From Anaerorhabdus sp964386325 (lineage in GTDB: Bacteria > Bacillota_I > Bacilli_A > Erysipelotrichales > Erysipelotrichaceae): DNA of 64,000 nucleotides. A program made the position numbers and the translations under genes. Below are positions 8,644 through 17,534 of the stretch, in pieces. Location: assembly GCA_964386325.1 (NCBI GenBank), contig CAYLQY010000001.1, forward strand, positions 248,001 through 312,000. The letters run 5' to 3'. A model generated the notes under the pieces. It was not told where the DNA came from and did no database searches. It was given only the letters and a program-made list of their open reading frames with translations. Numbering within the stretch: the first letter of the stretch is position 1; each line of letters starts with the position of its first letter.

Positions 8644-9528
8644 ATGAAATTAATATTCCTAGGATGTGGTTATCTTGGTTACAATTTATCTGAACTGTTA
8701 AGTAAATACTATGATGTTCAAGTAATTGGATTGGATAGTCCATATACAAAGTTATCAAAGCACTTTAGTTATTTGGATGCGTTTAATGATGAATTTCCAA
8801 ATGATGTTGAAGATGCAATTATATTTGATTCTATTTCTATTATCGCTAATAATGCAAAAGTGGAGAATGAAATTGAAAAGCTTTCGGAAATTTCAAATTT
8901 ATATGAAAAACTATTTGAGAAATTAAAGAATAAAAATATTCGAAAGTATTATTTTTTATCAAGCGGTGGCACAATTTATGGGGATAGTTTAAACGCAATC
9001 TCAGAAAGTCACACAATTCATCCAAAAACATTGTATGCAAAAAGTAAAGCTGTGGTAGAAGATGTATTGGTGAAATCAGGACTAGACTATGTTATTCTTC
9101 GATTAAGTAATCCTTACGGTGGATTTCAAGTAACTGATAAGAAACAAGGTGTTATACCAATATATATCGAAAGAACACTAAAACATGAAGAATTTCAATT
9201 GTGGGGTACACCAAATACAATTCGTGACTATATTTATATTGAAGATTTTGCGAATGCAATTCATTTGTGTATAGATAATAACCTATCAAGAGAAATCCTT
9301 AATGTTGGCTCAGGTGTAGGCACAAGTCTAAAAGACATCTTTGATGAAGTGAGTGTTATTACTAATCTTGATACAAAAATCAAAGTGATATCAAGCGATG
9401 TGCCGATAGTCGATGCCATAGTCTTAGATATAACTAAATTAAAAAAATTAACGAGTTTTGAAATTAGTGTTCCATTAAATGAAGGAATTAAAAAAGAAAT
9501 ACAAAGAATACAGGAGGAATTAATATGA
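8644..9528 (+). CDS. Extended SDR, NAD-dependent sugar epimerase/reductase
   Basis: A 294-residue extended short-chain dehydrogenase. It has an N-terminal Rossmann motif (FLGCGYLGYN), a SSGGTIYG strand with the catalytic Ser/Thr region near 107-114, and the YAKSK motif (Tyr and Lys of the YxxxK pair) near residue 133. The late RDYIYIEDFANAI and NVGSG blocks are typical of nucleotide-sugar epimerases. It sits between rmlA and rmlB and overlaps rmlB by 4 nt, so its substrate is probably the 4-keto sugar made by RmlB or a nearby dTDP/UDP sugar. It is not clearly RmlD, and no RmlC is seen in the window. Confidence 0.8.
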   Translation: MKLIFLGCGYLGYNLSELLSKYYDVQVIGLDSPYTKLSKHFSYLDAFNDEFPNDVEDAIIFDSISIIANNAKVENEIEKLSEISNLYEKLFEKLKNKNIRKYYFLSSGGTIYGDSLNAISESHTIHPKTLYAKSKAVVEDVLVKSGLDYVILRLSNPYGGFQVTDKKQGVIPIYIERTLKHEEFQLWGTPNTIRDYIYIEDFANAIHLCIDNNLSREILNVGSGVGTSLKDIFDEVSVITNLDTKIKVISSDVPIVDAIVLDITKLKKLTSFEISVPLNEGIKKEIQRIQEELI

Positions 9529-10544
9529 AGATATGCGTAACTGGTGGTGCTGGATTTATTGGTAGTAATTTTGTTTATTATGAATTAGATAAACATCCAG
9601 AAGACGAAATTGTTTGTCTCGATGCATTAACGTATGCAGGAAACTTAGAAACACTTGAAGAAGCAATGAAAAATCCGAAATTCAAATTTGTAAAAGGGGA
9701 TATTGCGGATAGAAAACTTATTTACGATTTATTTGAAAAAGAAAAATTTGATATGGTAGTCAATTTTGCAGCTGAAAGTCATGTAGATCGTAGTATTGAG
9801 GAGCCTGAAATATTTTTGCAAACAAATATTATGGGGACACAAGTGTTAATGGATGCATGTCGTACATATGGTATTCAACGTTATCATCAAGTTTCTACTG
9901 ATGAAGTTTATGGTGATTTACCATTAGACAGACCGGACTTGTTTTTTACAGAAGAAACACCAATTCATACATCTAGTCCATATTCAAGTAGTAAAGCATC
10001 TGCTGATTTATTGGTGCTTGCATATTATCGTACTTATGGCTTACCAGTAACAATTAGTCGTTGTTCAAATAACTATGGTCCATATCATTTTCCTGAAAAA
10101 TTAATACCGCTTATGATTTCTAGAGCTCTTGCTGATGAATCTTTGCCAGTATACGGTAAAGGTGAGAACGTTCGTGACTGGTTGCATGTATATGATCATT
10201 GCAGTGCTATCGACTTGGTAATTCGTAAAGGTAGAGTGGGTGAAGTCTATAATATTGGCGGACATAATGAACGTACAAATTTAGAGGTTGTTAAAACAAT
10301 ATTAGCGACTTTAAATAAACCAGAAAGTCTAATTAACTATGTGACTGATCGTAAAGGACACGATTTACGTTATGCAATTGATCCTACGAAAATTGAAACT
10401 GAATTAGGATGGAAACCAATGTATAATTTTGATACTGGAATCCAACAAACAATTAAGTGGTACTTAGATAATGAATCTTGGTGGAAAAACATTATCAACG
10501 GGGAATATCAAAACTACTATAAGAAAATGTATGAGGGACGCTAA
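9525..10544 (+). CDS. rmlB: dTDP-glucose 4,6-dehydratase
   Basis: RmlB converts dTDP-glucose to dTDP-4-keto-6-deoxyglucose with bound NAD. The Rossmann motif GGAGFIGSNF, the AAESHVDRSI block, the VSTDEVYGDL strand and the catalytic YSSSKA motif are all present. The 339-residue length is normal. The ATG overlaps the stop of the SDR gene (ATGA), with AGGAGG upstream, so the two are translationally coupled. Confidence 0.97.
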   Translation: MKICVTGGAGFIGSNFVYYELDKHPEDEIVCLDALTYAGNLETLEEAMKNPKFKFVKGDIADRKLIYDLFEKEKFDMVVNFAAESHVDRSIEEPEIFLQTNIMGTQVLMDACRTYGIQRYHQVSTDEVYGDLPLDRPDLFFTEETPIHTSSPYSSSKASADLLVLAYYRTYGLPVTISRCSNNYGPYHFPEKLIPLMISRALADESLPVYGKGENVRDWLHVYDHCSAIDLVIRKGRVGEVYNIGGHNERTNLEVVKTILATLNKPESLINYVTDRKGHDLRYAIDPTKIETELGWKPMYNFDTGIQQTIKWYLDNESWWKNIINGEYQNYYKKMYEGR

Positions 10545-11711
10545 ATGAAACCAGATGTAATTATTGTTGGTGCAGGATTTGCAGGCTCTGTCATTGCAGA
10601 AAGATATGCAAACGATGCTAATAAAAACGTATTAATTATTGAAAAAAGAAGCCATATTGGTGGAAATATGTTTGATTATATTGATGATAATGGTGTTCGT
10701 TACCATGAATATGGTCCTCATATTTTTCATACAAATAGTAAAGATATTGTGGATTATTTATCTCAATTTACTGAATGGTATCCTTATGAACATCGAGTTC
10801 TAGGTGTTATTGAAGGAAAAAAAGTACCTATTCCATTTAATCTTACAAGTATTGAGAAATGTTTTGATGCAGCTAAAGCTGAACGATTAAAACAAGTTCT
10901 AATTGAAGCATATGGAATGGATACGAAAGTTCCTATACTTCGCTTAAAAGAAAATGAGAATATGGAAGTTAAAGAACTTGCAGATTTCATTTATGAAAAT
11001 GTATTTAAATACTATACAATGAAACAATGGGGATTAACACCAGAAGAAATAGATCCAGGTGTTACTGCTCGTGTTCCGGTACTTGTAGGAAGAGATGATC
11101 GTTATTTCCAAGATAAGTATCAATGTATGCCAAAAAATGGATATACTGCCATTTTTGAAAATATGCTTGCTTCCAATAAAATTGAAGTCATATTGAATAC
11201 AGATGCACACAAATATTTACGTGTTGACCTAGAGAATAACAAAGTATTCTTTGATAATGAAGAATTTACAGGACCTGTTATATTTACTGGAGCTGTTGAT
11301 GATTTGTTGAATTATCAATTTGGTGACTTGTCATACCGTAGTTTAGATTTTGATAAACAAAGTCACAATGGTACATATCAAGAAGCTGCAACTGTTAATT
11401 ATCCAACCCCAGCTGAAGTGAATGGGTTTACACGAATTACTGAATACAAATTATTGATGGATACTTATCCAAGTGATAAAACAACCATTGCAGTTGAATA
11501 TCCACTTGCTTATGATCGTCATGGTGAGAAAGGAAATATTCCTTATTATCCAATCTTTACAGAAGAAGATAAAAAGAAATATGAATCTTATTGCGATAAA
11601 ATTAAGGGTATTTCTAACTTACATTTATTAGGACGATTAGCTGATTATAAGTATTATAATATGGATCAAATTGTCGCAAGAGCTTTAACGATTTATAATA
11701 AGATTAAATAA
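10545..11711 (+). CDS. glf: UDP-galactopyranose mutase
   Basis: Glf is an FAD enzyme that converts UDP-galactopyranose to UDP-galactofuranose. Evidence is the N-terminal FAD-binding motif (VGAGFAGSVIAER), the HIGGNMFDY block, the HEYGPHIFHT motif of the active site, and the C-terminal GRLADYKYYNMDQ. At 388 residues it has the usual length. It starts right after the rmlB stop, with GAGGG upstream. It implies that the polymer built here contains galactofuranose. Confidence 0.96.
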   Translation: MKPDVIIVGAGFAGSVIAERYANDANKNVLIIEKRSHIGGNMFDYIDDNGVRYHEYGPHIFHTNSKDIVDYLSQFTEWYPYEHRVLGVIEGKKVPIPFNLTSIEKCFDAAKAERLKQVLIEAYGMDTKVPILRLKENENMEVKELADFIYENVFKYYTMKQWGLTPEEIDPGVTARVPVLVGRDDRYFQDKYQCMPKNGYTAIFENMLASNKIEVILNTDAHKYLRVDLENNKVFFDNEEFTGPVIFTGAVDDLLNYQFGDLSYRSLDFDKQSHNGTYQEAATVNYPTPAEVNGFTRITEYKLLMDTYPSDKTTIAVEYPLAYDRHGEKGNIPYYPIFTEEDKKKYESYCDKIKGISNLHLLGRLADYKYYNMDQIVARALTIYNKIK

Positions 11712-11718
11712 AAATAAG

Positions 11719-11742
11719 AGTTGAACTTGATGTTCAACTTTT
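11719..11742 (+). terminator. Intrinsic terminator after glf
   Basis: AGTTGAAC (11719-11726) and GTTCAACT (11732-11739) form a perfect 8-bp stem with a 5-nt loop, followed by a short T run. Confidence 0.8.
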
Positions 11743-11889
11743 ATAATGATTACTATAATTTTGAAGTTCGATGAATCAAAATGTTGTTAATAATTTATAA
11801 AATAAAAATTATTTCTACAAAGAATATAACTAGTACTTTTAAAAAAATTACTAATGAGGTATCATATTGAAAAGGGAGAATAGAATAAT

Positions 11890-12936
11890 ATGAGAAAAAT
11901 TATTTTAGGTTTACTTGTTTCGTTTTTATTACTTACTGGATGCTCTTCATCAGGAAAGAAAGATCCATTTGAGGATTCAGCAGGAAGAGAGCCAAAAGAG
12001 ATATTGAAAGTTTTGGAAGAGAATGGTTTTGTGTATGAATTGGATTCATTTAGTTTTGTAAGTGAAAAACTGGGAACAGAATTTGTTTCAGTTCCTGATG
12101 AGAGTGGAAAATTAGCGACGATAATTGAAAATTCTACAGCAAAAGGAACTGTTAAAATATTAGTAACAAGTACTAATGAAGGAATTGTAGGGTTTAAAGA
12201 TGATCAAGTAGTATGTGCGTATAATTTTAAAGATGATAAATACCTTGCAAAAAATGGTGAATGTAGTGATGAAGACAAAGCCCTTGTTGAGACTGGAAAA
12301 GCTGATTTTGGTGAGTGGTTAACTAAAATTGGTGTAACTTATAATGAATTTAGAAATTTCTTGTTTAGCGGTGAAGGTGTTGATGAAAGACTTCTAGCAC
12401 TTATGAATAATACTACTTCATCTAAAAATGATGGAAACAGTACTTCAGCAATAGCTACTCCAACACCAGAAGCTCAAACAACGAATGAATATTCAAGTGG
12501 AATGTATAAAATTGGTGTAGATATGCCTGCTGGGCAATATATGTTAATTAATAAAGGATCATCAAAAGCTTATTTTGCATTATGTGCAGATGCTAACTGT
12601 GATGACATTATAGAAAATGATAATTTTTCATATAATTCTATCGTTACAGCACAAGATGGAGATTATTTAGATTTATCTCGTTGCTCTGCATATCCATTTG
12701 ATGAATATACTAATGTTGTGACTGATGGAGAAGGATTATTTTTAGTAGGAAGAGACATTCCAGCTGGCGAATATAAGATTGAAGTAAATAGCGAAGGTTC
12801 AAAAGGCTACTATGCTCTTCTAGCAGATACAAGAGAACGTGATATTATCTCAAATGATAATTTTGAAGGATCTAGGTATATTGATGTAAAAGATGGTCAA
12901 TATTTAGAATTATCACGTTGTCATCTAGTTAAATAG
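11890..12936 (+). CDS. Lipoprotein with two tandem PAG-x-Y modules
   Basis: An export signal with lipobox LLTGC gives a mature protein starting at about Cys19. The N-terminal domain (to about residue 175) is unrecognised. After a Thr/Pro linker the C-terminal half holds two copies of a roughly 65-residue module: each has a YKIGVDMPAGQY/LVGRDIPAGEYKI strand, a YFAL/YYAL strand, a DxIxxDNF turn and an ending LxLSRC. Similar PAG-Y modules occur in many Firmicute surface proteins; their ligand is not known to me. It is transcribed alone, between terminators, inside the polysaccharide locus. Confidence 0.7.
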   Translation: MRKIILGLLVSFLLLTGCSSSGKKDPFEDSAGREPKEILKVLEENGFVYELDSFSFVSEKLGTEFVSVPDESGKLATIIENSTAKGTVKILVTSTNEGIVGFKDDQVVCAYNFKDDKYLAKNGECSDEDKALVETGKADFGEWLTKIGVTYNEFRNFLFSGEGVDERLLALMNNTTSSKNDGNSTSAIATPTPEAQTTNEYSSGMYKIGVDMPAGQYMLINKGSSKAYFALCADANCDDIIENDNFSYNSIVTAQDGDYLDLSRCSAYPFDEYTNVVTDGEGLFLVGRDIPAGEYKIEVNSEGSKGYYALLADTRERDIISNDNFEGSRYIDVKDGQYLELSRCHLVK

Positions 12937-12961
12937 TGATTTGATTATTAAACAATAAAAT

Positions 12962-13013
12962 AAAAGCAGATGAACAAGAAATACGAATAGTATTTATGGT
13001 GCATTTGCTTTTT
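12962..13013 (+). terminator. Intrinsic terminator after the lipoprotein gene
   Basis: AAAAGCAGATG near 12962 pairs with CATTTGCTTTT near 13002, with a G-U pair, and runs into T residues. The loop is long (about 20 nt). Confidence 0.7.
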
Positions 13014-13064
13014 ATTATAAAAGAGAGTGTTTGTTCTCTCTATATATGAACAAAAAAGGAATTA

Positions 13065-13073
13065 TGGTATACT
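13065..13073 (+). promoter_or_regulatory. Extended -10 promoter of the wzx-GT operon
   Basis: TGGTATACT is a good extended -10 and lies 25 nt before ATG 13099. GGAG (13090-13093) is the ribosome binding site. A small GAGAG/CTCTC hairpin (13023-13040) sits upstream. Confidence 0.55.
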
Positions 13074-13098
13074 TATTGTGGTTTAATTTGGAGAATTT

Positions 13099-14550
13099 AT
13101 GGATAAGAAAATATTAAAAAACTACTTTTATAACATACTATATCAACTCTTTGTGGTAATAACACCATTTATCACAGTTCCTTATATTACCCGTGCATTG
13201 GGTGGAGATGCATTAGGAACTAGTGACTGGACTGCGGGAATTGTTCAATGGTTTGTCTTATTTGGTATTCTAGGAGTTAACATTTACGGAAATAAGAAAA
13301 TAGCTGAAGTTCGTGATGACAAGGAATTAATGTCTAAAACATTCTTCGAGATATTTGTTATGCAATTTATTTGTATGATGATTTCTGGTGTAATGTATCT
13401 CTTGTTTATTCAAACAATGAAACCAGAAATCCAATTCTACGCATTACTTCAAAGTGTTTCGTTAATTTCTGTATCGCTTGATGTTACTTGGTTTTTCTAC
13501 GGAGTAGAGGACTTTAAGAAAGCATCAATTCGTAACATGATTATTAAAGTATTAGGTATTATTTTGATTTTTACATTTGTGAAATCGCCGAATGATTTAG
13601 GGCTATTTATTTTAATTAATGCAGCTAGTGGTGTTCTTGGACAAGCAATTATGTGGTTCCAATTGCGTCAATATATAACGCTTCAAAAAGTGTCTGTAAA
13701 AGGAATAATGCAACATTTACGACCAAATATTCTTTTATTTGTACCGCAAATTGCAACAAGTATCTATACAATGCTGGATGTAAGTATGTTAGGTTACTTA
13801 TATAATAATGTGGCACATGTATCATACTATCAACAAGCACAACGATTTATAAAAATGTTTCTATTCTTCATTACATCAATTGGTGCGGTAATGCTTCCAA
13901 GAATTGCGAATATGAATACAAAGGGTGAAGAAGCAAAAGCGGAAATTACGCGTTTCCTTCAAACGACATTACGTATGGCATTATATCTTGCGATTCCAAT
14001 GATTGTTGGAATTATCACATTAATACCTTCGTTTATTGCTTGGTTTATGGATGCTGAATTTCAAATTGTTGCGCCATTAATTATATTCACTACTCCAATT
14101 ATTTTATTTATTAGTCTTAGTAATGTTTATGGTACACAGTACATGCTTCCAACAGGTATGACAAAAGAATATACAAAGTCAGTTGTAACAGGAGCAATTA
14201 CAAATGCAGTTCTTAATTTCATTTTAATGCCTAAATATGGTGCTTTTGGAGCCATTGTTGCATCAGTTATTTCAGAATTCATGGTAACAGTAGTTCAATG
14301 GAAATATATACATAATAAAATTGATTTAAAAATTAAAATTATTAATATTTATAAATACATTCTATCAAGCATTGTTATGGGAATTGTAGTTTATACAATT
14401 TGCCAAATATTACCACCAAATATTTTCAGTAATTTTGTTGCGATTGGATCAGGATGTGTTGTTTATTTTGTTTTATTAACCGTTATGAAAGATCAGTTTC
14501 ATATGAATTTGTTACATAAAGTATTGAAGAGAGGAAAAACCAATGCCTAA
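13099..14550 (+). CDS. Oligosaccharide flippase, Wzx/polysaccharide transporter family
   Basis: A 483-residue protein with about 12-14 hydrophobic segments. Its N-terminus (FYNILYQLFVVITPFITVPYITRALG) is the classic start of PST-family flippases, which move undecaprenyl-linked repeat units across the membrane. Four genes follow with overlaps or gaps of 15 nt or less, so it heads an operon with three GT2 enzymes and a second transporter. The next gene overlaps it by 8 nt. Confidence 0.9.
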   Translation: MDKKILKNYFYNILYQLFVVITPFITVPYITRALGGDALGTSDWTAGIVQWFVLFGILGVNIYGNKKIAEVRDDKELMSKTFFEIFVMQFICMMISGVMYLLFIQTMKPEIQFYALLQSVSLISVSLDVTWFFYGVEDFKKASIRNMIIKVLGIILIFTFVKSPNDLGLFILINAASGVLGQAIMWFQLRQYITLQKVSVKGIMQHLRPNILLFVPQIATSIYTMLDVSMLGYLYNNVAHVSYYQQAQRFIKMFLFFITSIGAVMLPRIANMNTKGEEAKAEITRFLQTTLRMALYLAIPMIVGIITLIPSFIAWFMDAEFQIVAPLIIFTTPIILFISLSNVYGTQYMLPTGMTKEYTKSVVTGAITNAVLNFILMPKYGAFGAIVASVISEFMVTVVQWKYIHNKIDLKIKIINIYKYILSSIVMGIVVYTICQILPPNIFSNFVAIGSGCVVYFVLLTVMKDQFHMNLLHKVLKRGKTNA

Positions 14551-15517
14551 ATTAAGTGTTGTCATGCCAATCTACAATGTAGAAGAATACTTACCTAAAT
14601 GTATTGAATCGTGCTTAGATCAAACATACGAAGATTTTGAATTGTTCTTAGTGAATGATGGGAGCAAAGATAATAGTTTAGAGATTTGCCATGGATATGA
14701 ACAAAAAGATAGACGTATTCGTGTAATCGATAAACCAAATGGTGGATTGAGCGATGCAAGAAATGTAGGTATGAGAGAAGCAACAGGTGAATACATCTAT
14801 TTTGTAGATTCTGATGATTTTCTTGAATGCACGTGCTTTGAAAAATGCATTACTAAATTAGAAACAACGAATACAGATATGGTTATCTTTGATGTTTATC
14901 AATATTTTATGCAAACAAATACCAAAGAAATCATTCATAATGGTCTTGATGAAAATATCACAACATCTGTAAAAGAAAATCCTAGTATTCTTACCAAAGT
15001 TTTGAATGCTGCGTGGAATAAGATGTATCGTAGATCATTATTTACGAATAATAACATTGAATATCCAGTTGGCTATTATTATGAAGATTTGGGAACAACT
15101 TATAAACTTATGTTAGTTGCGAATAAAATCAGCTTTATCAATGAGCCTCTTTATGATTATTTAGCGGATCGTCCTGGAAATATTACACAACAATTTAATA
15201 TGAAAACATATCATATTATTGATATGATTAACGAAATTGTTACGTACTATAAAGAAGAAAAATGTTTTGAACTTTATTATGATGAGTGTATGTATATTGC
15301 AGGAATTAATATCATGGAATGTTTGAAAAAAACACGAAATATAAAAGATAAAGAAGAAGTTAATAAATTTATTGACACATGCTTTGCTTATTTGAAAAAA
15401 GAGTTTCCACAATTCCCTAAATGTAAATATGAGATTTTAAGACAAAAAAATGATTGGATTTATGCGAATCCGAAAATACTGAAGTTTTATTTATCAATAA
15501 GAAAGATATGGCACTAG
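14543..15517 (+). CDS. Family 2 glycosyltransferase
   Basis: The 324-residue protein has the GT2 start SVVMPIYNVEEYL, the VNDGSKDNS block, the NGGLSDARN loop and the acidic metal motif FVDSDDF near residue 92. No membrane helix is seen, so it acts in the cytoplasm on a lipid-linked acceptor. The start overlaps the flippase gene by 8 nt, with AGAGG upstream, implying coupled translation. Confidence 0.9.
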   Translation: MPKLSVVMPIYNVEEYLPKCIESCLDQTYEDFELFLVNDGSKDNSLEICHGYEQKDRRIRVIDKPNGGLSDARNVGMREATGEYIYFVDSDDFLECTCFEKCITKLETTNTDMVIFDVYQYFMQTNTKEIIHNGLDENITTSVKENPSILTKVLNAAWNKMYRRSLFTNNNIEYPVGYYYEDLGTTYKLMLVANKISFINEPLYDYLADRPGNITQQFNMKTYHIIDMINEIVTYYKEEKCFELYYDECMYIAGINIMECLKKTRNIKDKEEVNKFIDTCFAYLKKEFPQFPKCKYEILRQKNDWIYANPKILKFYLSIRKIWH

Positions 15518-15526
15518 GAGGTAATT

Positions 15527-16561
15527 ATGAATAAAGTAACTGTGATTGTTCCAATATACAATGTTGAGAATTATGTTAGAAAATGCTTTGATTCACTTTT
15601 AAGTCAAACGTATGATGATTTTGTTGTGTTTGCTGTTAATGATGGTTCACCTGCGAATGAACAAGTTATCATTGATGAATATGTTGCAAAATATCCTGCA
15701 AAATTTGTAGGAATACAAAAAGAAAATGGCGGGTATGGTTCTGTACTCGAGATGGCAATACAAAAATGTGAGACACCTTATTTTCTAGTATGTGATCCAG
15801 ATGACTATCTTGCAGATGATGCACTTCAACATTTAGTCGATCTTGCGGAATTATCTGAAGCAGATATTACGATAGGGGCTAAATATTTTATCTACTCAGA
15901 TGGTGAAGATAAAGATTATGATGCGGCTTACAATACAAACTTCACAACATTAAAAACGAATAGTGTTTATAATAAAGGTGCTGCAGAGTTTGATAATCTT
16001 TTCTATATTGACCCTTCTCCTCACAGCAAACTTTATCGTAGAGACATTGCGAAGAACATTAAATTTTTACATAAGGTAGGGTATACAGATAACTTATTAT
16101 TTTATATGAGTTTATTAAACGCAAATAAAGTAGTATATACAGATAAAGCATGTGCTTACTATCTAGTTGATCGTGCTGGTAATACAATGACAGATATTCG
16201 TCCTAAAGCATTAGATGCCCATATTGAGGTGTTTAAAGAAATAGTTAAACAAGCACAAGGTTTGAATCCATGCGATATGTTTTATTACCGTATGTTTGAA
16301 AGTTATAAATTTATTTTATATCAAACACCACGTATGAATGGAACGGTTGAAGAGTATAGTGAAAAATTAGATCATTTATATGAATTAGTTGAAAGTTTAA
16401 TTCCATATCGTAGAGCTATTGCACCACTTTATAAGAAATACGCAAAAGGTGGATTCTTGGAAAAGTATAGAGACATGCAACTATTAAAAGTAAGTAGTAG
16501 TGCAAATACGTTTAAAACAATCAAGCAAAAAATGATTGAAAACTTTAAAGTAAAGGAGTAG
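15527..16561 (+). CDS. Family 2 glycosyltransferase
   Basis: GT2 features are TVIVPIYNVENYV at the N-terminus, NDGSPANEQ near residue 40, and CDPDDYL as the metal-binding acidic motif near residue 87. The NGGYGSVLE loop replaces the GLSDARN loop of its neighbours, which marks a different GT2 subgroup and probably a different donor or linkage. Length is 344 residues. A good AGGAGG precedes the ATG. Confidence 0.88.
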   Translation: MNKVTVIVPIYNVENYVRKCFDSLLSQTYDDFVVFAVNDGSPANEQVIIDEYVAKYPAKFVGIQKENGGYGSVLEMAIQKCETPYFLVCDPDDYLADDALQHLVDLAELSEADITIGAKYFIYSDGEDKDYDAAYNTNFTTLKTNSVYNKGAAEFDNLFYIDPSPHSKLYRRDIAKNIKFLHKVGYTDNLLFYMSLLNANKVVYTDKACAYYLVDRAGNTMTDIRPKALDAHIEVFKEIVKQAQGLNPCDMFYYRMFESYKFILYQTPRMNGTVEEYSEKLDHLYELVESLIPYRRAIAPLYKKYAKGGFLEKYRDMQLLKVSSSANTFKTIKQKMIENFKVKE

Positions 16562-16565
16562 GGTT

Positions 16566-17519
16566 ATGAAATTATCCATCGTTGTTCCAATGTACAATGT
16601 AGAAGATTATATTCAACAATGCTTGGATAGTTTAGTTGCGCAAACTCTTAAAGATTTTGAAATACTTGTTGTGAATGATGGGTCATTGGATAATGGTCCA
16701 GCAATAGTTGATAAAATGATTGAAAAATATCCACACCTCATCAAGCAACTACACAAAAAAAATGGTGGATTAAGTGATGCACGCAATTATGCAATTGATT
16801 ATGTTCAAGGTGAATATATTGCCTTTCTAGATAGTGATGACTATGTTGAACATTCACTTTATGAAAAGATGATAAATAAAATAGAAGAAGGATTTGATGT
16901 AGTTGTAACAAATATTGAATACTTCTATGAAAATGGAAATCCTTCATGGACAATGAACGGATTAACAAATTGGGAATGTGATACAATTTCTAAGCAAGCA
17001 ATTTTGTCGCCGATGTTTGCATGGAACAAAATCTATAAAACGAGTATTTTCAAAGAAAAAGGATTTCGTTATCCTTTGAATACATGGTATGAAGATATTC
17101 CAGTAACTACACCGATTTTCGCAACGACGAATAAAATAGGGTATTTAAATGAAACTTTAATTCATTATCGTCAACGTGAAGGTTCTATCATGTCGGTAAC
17201 AAAAAGTGAGCGGTTAAAAGAAATATTTGGCATTATGCAAATGGTTAGAGATGAAATGAAAAAAATGAATCTTTATGAAGAATATAAAGATGAAATTGAA
17301 TACTTGCATATTGAACATTTAAGATTATATGGAATGTTTAGATTTATACGTTCACCATTATTTAGTGAACTGTATGATATGTCAGAAAGTTGTATGAAAG
17401 AATATTTTCCAAATTGGAAAAAAAATAAATATATCAAGAATTTAGGAAGTAAAAATAAAATGTTTCTAAAATACTTTAGCAAAGAAACTAAAGGGCTATT
17501 TGACTTATTTATTAAATAG
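16566..17519 (+). CDS. Family 2 glycosyltransferase
   Basis: The 317-residue protein has SIVVPMYNVEDYI, NDGSLDNGP, KNGGLSDARN and LDSDDYV motifs. Its C-terminus shares a YLHIE, FPNWKKNKY and LGSKNK pattern with the GT2 at 2599, suggesting an old duplication. It begins 4 nt after the preceding stop, with AAAGGAG upstream. Confidence 0.9.
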   Translation: MKLSIVVPMYNVEDYIQQCLDSLVAQTLKDFEILVVNDGSLDNGPAIVDKMIEKYPHLIKQLHKKNGGLSDARNYAIDYVQGEYIAFLDSDDYVEHSLYEKMINKIEEGFDVVVTNIEYFYENGNPSWTMNGLTNWECDTISKQAILSPMFAWNKIYKTSIFKEKGFRYPLNTWYEDIPVTTPIFATTNKIGYLNETLIHYRQREGSIMSVTKSERLKEIFGIMQMVRDEMKKMNLYEEYKDEIEYLHIEHLRLYGMFRFIRSPLFSELYDMSESCMKEYFPNWKKNKYIKNLGSKNKMFLKYFSKETKGLFDLFIK

Positions 17520-17534
17520 AGAGAAGGAGATAGT

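Noticed and set aside
8644..9528. SDR as RmlD (dTDP-4-dehydrorhamnose reductase)
   Set aside because: Its motifs (RDYIYIEDFANAI, SSGGTIYG) suit the epimerase/dehydratase group better, and RmlC is missing here.
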